Positions 1 through 5,207 of a DNA stretch of 7,390 nt are shown piece by piece. The notes beneath the pieces were generated by a model, which saw nothing but the letters and a program-made list of their open reading frames with translations, had not been told where the DNA came from and made no database searches. This stretch comes from Lachnospiraceae bacterium. GTDB lineage: Bacteria; Bacillota; Clostridia; Lachnospirales; Lachnospiraceae. The position numbers and the translations under genes were made by a program. Where the stretch lies: positions 1 to 7,390 of the forward strand of contig JAFUWM010000130.1 in NCBI GenBank assembly GCA_017483425.1, written 5' to 3'. Numbering within the stretch: position 1 is the stretch's first letter; every line of letters begins with the position of its first letter.

Positions 1-1850
1 CGCTTGCGAAGAAGTACAAATTCTCGCTGGATACACCGTATGATAAGCTGCCCGAAAAGATCCGTCACATATTTGTATATGGTACGGGCGGAGAGATAGT
101 AAAGGTCCACTATAAGGGCCAGCGGTCCGAAGGCGTGTATGATGACGCTTTTGAAGGACTGATCAAAAACATGGAGCGCAGATACAGGGAGACCTTTTCG
201 GAGTCCGCGAAGGCCGAATATGAGCAGTATATGCGGATATCCCCCTGTGAGACCTGCAAGGGACAGAGGCTTAAAAAAGAATCTCTTGCCGTCACCGTGG
301 ATAATAAAAACATATTTGAGCTTACCGAGATGTCGGTAAAGGAGCTGCTCACATACTTTGACGCGATACCGGAATCCATCACCGAGCAGCAGCAGCTTAT
401 CGGGAAGCAGATAATCAAGGAGATACACTCCCGCATCAGGTTCATGAATGATGTCGGGCTTGATTATCTCACCCTGTCCCGGGCTACGGGAACCTTGTCG
501 GGAGGAGAGGCACAGAGGATAAGGCTTGCGACGCAGATAGGCAGCGGTCTTGTAGGGGTGGCGTATATTCTTGACGAGCCGTCCATAGGCCTGCATCAGA
601 GAGATAATGACAAGCTCCTCGCGACGCTGAAACGTCTCAGAGATCTCGGGAACACGCTTATCGTAGTAGAGCATGACGAGGATACGATGCGTGCCGCTGA
701 CCGCATCATAGATATAGGTCCCGGAGCGGGCATGCACGGAGGCGCTCTGGTTGCTCAGGGAACGGCGGATGAGATAGCAAAGGCGAAGGATTCCATCACG
801 GGCAAATATCTGTCGGGGAAGCTCTCGATACCGGTACCTGCAAAAAGACGTAAGCCCACGGGCTGGATAGAGATAAAAAAAGCAAGGGAGAATAACTTAA
901 AAAGCATAGACGTGAAGATACCCCTCGGCGTCATGACGATAATCACCGGAGTATCCGGTTCGGGAAAGTCCTCTCTTATCAATGAGATACTCTATAAGAC
1001 CGCGGCTAAGAAGCTGAACCGCGCCCGCACTATTCCCGGTGCGTCAGACGGGATCAAAGGGCTTGAGCAGCTCGATAAGGTCATAGATATCGACCAGTCG
1101 CCCATAGGCAGGACACCCAGGTCAAATCCCGCCACATATACAGGGGTCTTTGATATGATAAGGGATCTTTTTGCCGGGACTCAGGAGGCAAGGGCAAGGG
1201 GATACAAGAAAGGCAGATTCTCTTTTAATGTAAAGGGCGGCAGATGCGAAGCCTGCAGCGGAGACGGCATCATCAAGATAGAGATGCACTTCCTGCCGGA
1301 TGTATTCGTGCCTTGTGATGTCTGCCACGGCAAGAGGTACAACCGTGAGACACTGGATGTCACCTACAAGGGAAAGAATATTTCAGATGTGCTGGACATG
1401 ACCGTGGAGGAAGCACTTGAGTTCTTTGACAATGTTCCTACCATAAGAAATAAGATCCAGACACTCTATGATGTTGGCCTGGGATATGTAAAGCTGGGGC
1501 AGCCCTCTACTGAGCTCTCAGGCGGAGAGGCGCAGCGTATAAAGCTTGCTGCGGAGCTGTCGAGACGGGGCACGGGAAAAACAATATATATTCTTGATGA
1601 ACCGACGACGGGTCTGCATTTTGATGATGTGAAAAAGCTGATCAGCATCCTCGACCGTCTTGCCGAGGCCGGAAATACAGTGGTAGTCATAGAGCACAAT
1701 CTTGACGTGATCAAATGCGGAGATTACATCATTGACATGGGACCCGAGGGCGGAGACGGCGGCGGAACCGTAGTCACGACCGGCACTCCCGAGCAGGTGG
1801 CGAAGAATAAAAAAAGCTATACAGGAAAATATATCGCTAAAATGTTGTAA
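1..1850 (+). CDS. uvrA: UvrA, excinuclease ABC subunit A (5' end missing)
   Basis: UvrA is the ATPase that finds bulky DNA lesions with UvrB and loads UvrB at the damage in nucleotide excision repair. The frame is open from base 3 and gives 615 residues; family members are about 940, so roughly the first 320-330 residues (first Walker A, first zinc module, UvrB-binding region) lie outside the window. Visible in order: a CETCKGQRL cysteine pair near 246-272; the first ABC signature LSGGEAQRI at 495-521 with Walker B ILDEPSIGLHQ from 567; the second Walker A GVSGSGKSS at 948-974; the C-terminal zinc finger with Cys pairs at 1245-1256 and 1314-1325; the second signature at 1515-1535; and Walker B ILDEPTTGLH from 1590. 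The end, IAKML, matches the usual UvrA C-terminus. All catalytic motifs in the visible part look intact. A GTG at 135 is an internal Val codon, not the start. A terminator follows, so uvrA is probably transcribed apart from the genes downstream, most likely with uvrB upstream as in many Firmicutes (inference). Confidence 0.97.
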   Translation, partial: LAKKYKFSLDTPYDKLPEKIRHIFVYGTGGEIVKVHYKGQRSEGVYDDAFEGLIKNMERRYRETFSESAKAEYEQYMRISPCETCKGQRLKKESLAVTVDNKNIFELTEMSVKELLTYFDAIPESITEQQQLIGKQIIKEIHSRIRFMNDVGLDYLTLSRATGTLSGGEAQRIRLATQIGSGLVGVAYILDEPSIGLHQRDNDKLLATLKRLRDLGNTLIVVEHDEDTMRAADRIIDIGPGAGMHGGALVAQGTADEIAKAKDSITGKYLSGKLSIPVPAKRRKPTGWIEIKKARENNLKSIDVKIPLGVMTIITGVSGSGKSSLINEILYKTAAKKLNRARTIPGASDGIKGLEQLDKVIDIDQSPIGRTPRSNPATYTGVFDMIRDLFAGTQEARARGYKKGRFSFNVKGGRCEACSGDGIIKIEMHFLPDVFVPCDVCHGKRYNRETLDVTYKGKNISDVLDMTVEEALEFFDNVPTIRNKIQTLYDVGLGYVKLGQPSTELSGGEAQRIKLAAELSRRGTGKTIYILDEPTTGLHFDDVKKLISILDRLAEAGNTVVVIEHNLDVIKCGDYIIDMGPEGGDGGGTVVTTGTPEQVAKNKKSYTGKYIAKML

Positions 1851-1866
1851 AAGGGGTTCAGAAATA

Positions 1867-1892
1867 TAATACATCTGCCGATATATGTATTA
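1867..1892. repeat. 8-bp perfect inverted repeat with 10-base spacer
   Basis: TAATACAT (1867-1874) and ATGTATTA (1885-1892) are perfect reverse complements around the spacer CTGCCGATAT. The arms are AT-rich, so as an RNA hairpin it would be weak. It could instead be an operator for a dimeric regulator. It lies 17 bases after the uvrA stop and upstream of the terminator. The symmetry is seen directly; any function is inference. Confidence 0.45.
1877..1884 (+). promoter_or_regulatory. Possible sigma-D (flagellar) -10 element
   Basis: GCCGATAT matches exactly the -10 consensus of the flagellar/chemotaxis sigma factor SigD of Bacillus (TAAA, about 15 bases, GCCGATAT). No TAAA is found at 14-16 bases upstream; the nearest TAAA, at 1848-1851, is 25 bases away. 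If it is active, transcription would begin near 1890 and meet the terminator at 1911-1948 at once. With the -35 missing, this may be a chance match, but its place before a flagellar operon makes it worth recording. Confidence 0.25.
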
Positions 1893-1910
1893 CATGGACG
1901 GATTTTATAT

Positions 1911-1948
1911 GCACGGACGCAAATTTAACTGCGCCCGTGCTTTGTTTT
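1911..1948 (+). terminator. Rho-independent terminator after uvrA
   Basis: GCACGGACGC (1911-1920) pairs with GCGCCCGTGC (1931-1940), ten positions with one internal A-C mismatch, around a 10-base AT-rich loop. The run TTTGTTTT follows directly. This is a standard intrinsic terminator shape, 61 bases after the uvrA stop. It should separate uvrA from the mreB operon. The opposite strand lacks a matching U-run and no gene faces it, so it is called for the + strand. Confidence 0.8.
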
Positions 1949-1967
1949 ACCGGGGCTTTGACGGATA

Positions 1968-1996
1968 TTGAAAGTTTCTTCATTTTAGGTTATTCT
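1968..1996 (+). promoter_or_regulatory. Probable sigma-A promoter of the mreB-flagellar rod operon
   Basis: TTGAAA (1968-1973, 5 of 6 consensus bases) is followed after exactly 17 bases by TATTCT (1991-1996, 4 of 6). There is no extended -10 TG. Transcription would start near 2003, giving a leader of about 40 bases before the mreB start, too short for a riboswitch. An overlapping TTGACG at 1958-1963 has only CATTTT at the right distance and is a weaker choice. It lies downstream of the terminator, as expected for the first promoter of a new operon. Confidence 0.5.
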
Positions 1997-2043
1997 ATCT
2001 TGTTAGGAAAAACGGAAAAGCAGGATAACGAAACGAGGAAACA

Positions 2044-3039
2044 ATGGCAGGCATAGATATAGGAATAGATCTCGGCACGGCAAGCGTGCTTGTGTATATA
2101 AGGGGAAAAGGCGTAGTACTGAAGGAGCCGTCGGTTGTAGCCTTTGACAGGGATACAAACAAGATCATGGCGATCGGCGAGGAAGCAAGACTCATGCTGG
2201 GGCGTACCCCCGGAAATGTCGTGGCGATAAGGCCCATGAGACAGGGAGTCATCTCGAACTACACGGTCACTGAGAAGATGCTTAAGCACTTCATCCAGAA
2301 AGCAGTAGGGAAAAGGACCTTCCGTAAGCCGAGAGTATGCGTAGGAGTACCGTCAGCAGCGTCAGAGGTTGAGAGAAAGGCCGTTGAGGACGCGGCGTAT
2401 CAGGCAGGAGCAAGAGACGTCAAGATCATAGAGGAGCCTATCGCGGCGGCTATAGGCGCAGGCATAGACATCACGAAGCCCTGTGGAAACATGGTAGTCG
2501 ATATAGGCGGCGGCACCTCGGATATAGCGGTCATATCGCTGGGCGGACCCGTAGAGTCCACTTCGATAAAGGTCGCGGGAGACGACTTCGATGATGCGAT
2601 CGTCAGATATATGAGAAAGAAGCACAACCTCCTCATAGGAGAGCCGACGGCGGAGGATCTGAAAATACACATAGGTTCGGTCTTCAGAAGACCCGAAGTA
2701 GACTATATGGACATCAGAGGCAGAAACCTCCTGACCGGACTTCCGGTTACCGTAAAGGTATCATCCGAGGAGACCGAGGAAGCGCTTAGAGAAGTAACGG
2801 CACAGATAATAGAAGCGATACACGGAGTTTTGGAGCGCACACCGCCGGAGCTTGCGGCGGATATAGCCTCCAGAGGCATAGTCCTCACAGGCGGCGGAGC
2901 GATGCTCAGAGGATTAGAGGAGCTTATTACGGAAAAGACAGGAATAAACACTATGACAGCCGAAGATCCGATGACGGCAGTGGCAGCGGGCACCGGCAAG
3001 TATGTGGACACGATGGCAGGATATACGGAGGAAGACTAA
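2044..3039 (+). CDS. mreB: MreB/Mbl-family bacterial actin, rod shape-determining protein
   Basis: This is a cytoplasmic actin homologue that polymerises along the membrane and guides the elongation-type peptidoglycan synthesis machinery. It has 331 residues, the usual family length. ATP-site motifs are complete: phosphate-1 GIDLGTAS at residues 7-14, EEPIAAAIGAG at 130-140 with the expected catalytic Glu region, phosphate-2 VVDIGGGTSDIAVIS at 151-165, and the adenosine motif LTGGGAMLRG at 281-290. RTPGN (54-58) and ERTPPELAADI (264-274) are also family hallmarks. GGGTSD with Asp resembles Mbl (GGGTTD) more than MreB (GGGTTE). The next genes are flagellar rod genes, as with B. subtilis mbl, so Mbl-like is the better subfamily guess. 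There is no N-terminal amphipathic extension, and the hydrophobic loop pair seen in many MreBs is Thr92-Phe93 here. GAGG at 2035-2038 lies five bases before the ATG. It probably has a paralogue elsewhere with mreCD (inference). Confidence 0.95.
   Translation: MAGIDIGIDLGTASVLVYIRGKGVVLKEPSVVAFDRDTNKIMAIGEEARLMLGRTPGNVVAIRPMRQGVISNYTVTEKMLKHFIQKAVGKRTFRKPRVCVGVPSAASEVERKAVEDAAYQAGARDVKIIEEPIAAAIGAGIDITKPCGNMVVDIGGGTSDIAVISLGGPVESTSIKVAGDDFDDAIVRYMRKKHNLLIGEPTAEDLKIHIGSVFRRPEVDYMDIRGRNLLTGLPVTVKVSSEETEEALREVTAQIIEAIHGVLERTPPELAADIASRGIVLTGGGAMLRGLEELITEKTGINTMTAEDPMTAVAAGTGKYVDTMAGYTEED
3027..3031 (+). promoter_or_regulatory. Ribosome binding site of the FlgF-type gene, inside the mreB 3' end
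   Basis: GGAGG lies in the last mreB codons, 11 bases before the ATG at 3043, a slightly long spacing. No closer purine block exists, and the mreB stop is only 3 bases before that ATG. Translational coupling between the two genes is therefore likely. Confidence 0.55.
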
Positions 3040-3042
3040 GCT

Positions 3043-3840
3043 ATGGTAAAAGGTCTGTATACTGCGCACAGCGCGATGATAAACGAGCAGCACAGGATGG
3101 ACACCCTTACTAACAATCTGGCGAATGTAGCGACGACAGGCTATAAAAAAGAGGGAGCCACCTCACAGACCTTTGCGGACGCTCTTGCGGTAAAGCTTCA
3201 GGATTCATCAGAGTGGTATCTTTCCAGACGCATGGGGAATATGCAGCCCGGCGTAAAGATCGGAGAGAATTACACCGACTGGTCGGAGGGCGGCTTCAGG
3301 GGCACCGAGAACACTTTTGATCTGGCGCTTTCCGATTCGGGATTCTTTGAGATAGAGTTTACGGACAAGGCAGGCAATACAAGCGTAAAATATACAAGGG
3401 ACGGTTCTTTCACGCTTACCCTTGAGGGAACACTTGTCACGAAAGACGGAGATTATGTTCTCGACACAAACGGGAATCATATCACGATAGATCCTATACA
3501 GCCTACGACGATAGACAGGCAGGGAAATATCACTCAGGGCGATAACGGACAGATCCTTGCGACCATAGCCGTTACGGATTTTGAGAGAAATCCCGAGGGC
3601 ACGGATTATTATTATCTGGAAAAGTACGGCGAGAATATGTGGCAGACCATAGACGGAGCCACGGAGATCCCGTCAAACGCGCAGATATATTCGGGTTATC
3701 TGGAGCAGTCAAATGTGGAGACCGTCCAGGAGATGGTCAACATGATAGCGATAAACAGGCAGTATGAGATAAACCAGAAGATCGTCACGACCATGGATGA
3801 TTCATTGGACAAAGCAGTAAACGATCTGGGCAGACTGTAA
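3043..3840 (+). CDS. flgF: Flagellar basal-body rod protein, FlgF/FlhO type
   Basis: This is a structural subunit of the flagellar rod, exported by the flagellar type III apparatus without a cleaved signal peptide. It has 265 residues, close to B. subtilis FlhO. The N-terminal rod motif has NNLANV at residues 24-29 and GYK at 33-35. The middle (about 75-200) is the variable beta-rich domain with a GFFEIEF stretch typical of FlgE/F/G proteins. The C-terminal heptad-like helix at 217-265 carries YLEQSNVETVQEMVNMI and RQYEINQK, the usual FlgF/FlgG ending that forms the coiled core with the N-terminus. The gene starts 3 bases after mreB and precedes a paralogue, which is the flhO-flhP arrangement. 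The family is certain. The FlgF versus FlgG label is less so, because in Firmicutes both are FlgG-like; I chose FlgF from gene order and the more divergent sequence. Confidence 0.9.
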   Translation: MVKGLYTAHSAMINEQHRMDTLTNNLANVATTGYKKEGATSQTFADALAVKLQDSSEWYLSRRMGNMQPGVKIGENYTDWSEGGFRGTENTFDLALSDSGFFEIEFTDKAGNTSVKYTRDGSFTLTLEGTLVTKDGDYVLDTNGNHITIDPIQPTTIDRQGNITQGDNGQILATIAVTDFERNPEGTDYYYLEKYGENMWQTIDGATEIPSNAQIYSGYLEQSNVETVQEMVNMIAINRQYEINQKIVTTMDDSLDKAVNDLGRL

Positions 3841-3842
3841 AT

Positions 3843-3866
3843 TAAAGCGGTAGTATAAACCGTTTA
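3843..3866 (+). repeat. Weak bulged hairpin between the two rod genes
   Basis: TAAA-G-CGGT (3843-3851) can pair with ACCGTTTA (3859-3866) with one bulged G, leaving a 7-base loop. No U-run follows, so it is not an intrinsic terminator. It may be a processing or mRNA-stability element, or chance. The spacer at 3841-3893 is the longest gap inside the operon. Confidence 0.3.
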
Positions 3867-3882
3867 GGTATTTCAAAATAAT

Positions 3883-3888
3883 AGGAGG
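3883..3888 (+). promoter_or_regulatory. Strong ribosome binding site of the FlgG-type gene
   Basis: AGGAGG, a full match to the anti-Shine-Dalgarno core, sits 5 bases before the ATG at 3894. It is the best ribosome site in the window and fixes this start. It suggests this rod protein is made in larger amounts than its neighbours, in keeping with FlgG being the major distal rod subunit (inference). Confidence 0.75.
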
Positions 3889-3893
3889 GTAAA

Positions 3894-4733
3894 ATGGTCA
3901 GATCACTATGGACGGCAGCTACAGGCATGATAGCGCAGCAGCAGAATGTGGACACGATCTCAAACAATCTGGCAAATGTAAATACAGTCGGATACAAGAC
4001 GGAAACTAACGAATTTAAGAGTCTTTTGTATCAGACGATGCAGACAAAGACAACAACGGCAAATGCCGAGCATAAGCCTATAGGCGCGCAGGTCGGACTT
4101 GGTGTCAGGAATGCGGCAATCACCTCCCAGTTTACAAACGGCGCACTGCTTGAATCAGAAAGCGCAACCAGTTTCGCGGTGCAGGGCAAGGGCTTTTTCG
4201 CTGTAAGGGGAAATGACGGCCAGACATACTATACAAGAAATGGAGATTTTAACTTTAACCTTGTAAACGCAAACGAGGATCTGGTGCTGTCAAATTCTGA
4301 CGGTCTTCCGGTACTGGGCACGAACGGACAGCCGATACAGCTTCCGGCAACCATAAACGGACAGAAGGTTATCGCGAACAGGGTCACAGTGGATGCCGAC
4401 GGTCAGATATGCTATCCGGACGATCAGAACAATCCCCAGCCCGTAGCCGGGTTACAGATAGGCATGATACAGTTCCAGAATCCCAAGGGACTCAATAAAG
4501 AAGGTGATTCTTTATATTCCGTCAGCGCCGCTTCGGGACAGCCCATGAATGAAGCAACAAATGCCGCGCTTGAAAAGTCGGTTATAAGGCAGGGTTATCT
4601 GGAGGGATCAAACGTCCAGGTCGCAGATGAGATGGTCAATCTTATCGTTGCGCAGAGGGCATATGAGCTTAACTCAAAGGCGATAACCACTACAGACGAC
4701 ATGATGCAGACGGCAAACCAGCTTAAGAGGTAA
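3894..4733 (+). CDS. flgG: Flagellar basal-body rod protein, FlgG/FlhP type
   Basis: This is the distal rod subunit that links the proximal rod to the hook, exported through the flagellar secretion system. It has 279 residues (family about 260-280). NNLANV at residues 24-29 and GYKTE at 33-37 form the N-terminal rod motif, at exactly the same positions as in the preceding paralogue. GFFAVRG and YYTRNGDF near 100-122 match the conserved FlgG core. The C-terminus at 233-279 has YLEGSNVQVADEMVNLI and QRAYELNSKAI, classic for FlgG. It corresponds to B. subtilis FlhP by order. It is separated from the upstream gene by 53 bases and followed by flgJ after 7 bases. An internal promoter is not evident in the short spacer, so it probably belongs to the mreB-led transcript. 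Confidence 0.93.
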   Translation: MVRSLWTAATGMIAQQQNVDTISNNLANVNTVGYKTETNEFKSLLYQTMQTKTTTANAEHKPIGAQVGLGVRNAAITSQFTNGALLESESATSFAVQGKGFFAVRGNDGQTYYTRNGDFNFNLVNANEDLVLSNSDGLPVLGTNGQPIQLPATINGQKVIANRVTVDADGQICYPDDQNNPQPVAGLQIGMIQFQNPKGLNKEGDSLYSVSAASGQPMNEATNAALEKSVIRQGYLEGSNVQVADEMVNLIVAQRAYELNSKAITTTDDMMQTANQLKR

Positions 4734-4740
4734 GTAAAAC

Positions 4741-5202
4741 ATGGATTTTGATACAAGCTATCTTACAACTTTATCAAGTCAGGCGGTATCAAATGCGAAC
4801 GCTTCAAAGCTGAAGAGTACCCTGTCCGGGATCCTTGATGCAGGCAAGGGGGCAAATGGCGCGGATGTTTCATCCGCCGAGGATGCAAAGCTCATGGATG
4901 CCTGCAAGCAGTTCGAGAGTTATTTCGTAGAGCAGATGTACAAGCAGATGATGGCTACCGTGCCGGAGGATCCTCTGGACAGCGGCACGAACAGCACATT
5001 GGTAGATTACTATAAAGATAATCTCGTAAAGGAATATGCGTCACAGACCACCGAGCAGGAAGGACTGGGGCTTGCCAAAATGCTCTATGAGCAGATGAAG
5101 CGCAATATAGGGCAGACTCCCGAGGAGATCGACGCAAAGTCTGAGCAGGCAGCAATAGACAGTGGAGCGGCTGCGGAGAACGTATCTTCTGAAGAAAGCT
5201 GA
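4741..5202 (+). CDS. flgJ: FlgJ-type flagellar rod-binding protein, single domain
   Basis: This is probably the rod scaffold or cap that helps FlgF/FlgG-type subunits assemble in the wall. It has 153 residues. Residues 50-121 fit the rod-binding domain of FlgJ: LMDACKQFESYFVEQMYKQM (51-70), then VDYYKDNLVKEYASQ (88-102) and GLGLAKMLYEQM (108-119). The C-terminal muramidase domain of proteobacterial FlgJ is absent; the protein ends in an acidic, Ala/Glu/Ser-rich, probably disordered tail (about 124-153). The first 50 residues are Ser/Ala-rich and low in features. There is no signal peptide, as expected for flagellar-system export. AAGAGG at 4725-4730, within the last flgG codons, lies 10 bases before the ATG, so coupling to flgG is likely. 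Confidence 0.88.
   Translation: MDFDTSYLTTLSSQAVSNANASKLKSTLSGILDAGKGANGADVSSAEDAKLMDACKQFESYFVEQMYKQMMATVPEDPLDSGTNSTLVDYYKDNLVKEYASQTTEQEGLGLAKMLYEQMKRNIGQTPEEIDAKSEQAAIDSGAAAENVSSEES
5191..5198 (+). promoter_or_regulatory. Weak ribosome site of recD2 inside the flgJ 3' end
   Basis: GAAGAAAG lies 9 bases before the ATG at 5208 and is a poor Shine-Dalgarno match. The recD2 frame has a stop at 5190-5192, so initiation must lie between 5193 and 5208, and the ATG is the only standard start there. Weak site and 5-base gap suggest low, coupled expression after flgJ. Confidence 0.4.
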
Positions 5203-5207
5203 ATCTG

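Noticed and set aside
135..137. GTG as a start codon for uvrA
   Set aside because: The frame continues upstream to base 3 with clear UvrA sequence (SLDTPYDKLPEKI, YGTGGE), so it is an internal Val.
110..445. Reverse-strand open frame of 111 codons opposite uvrA
   Set aside because: It overlaps a certain uvrA frame, resembles no known family, and has no ribosome site I can see; it is a shadow frame.
1518..1874. Reverse-strand open frame of 118 codons opposite the uvrA 3' end
   Set aside because: It lies almost wholly over conserved UvrA motifs and its protein shows no recognisable domain.
1997..2043. Riboswitch, such as a c-di-GMP sensor, in the mreB leader
   Set aside because: Only about 40 bases separate the likely transcript start from the ATG, with no paired structure visible.
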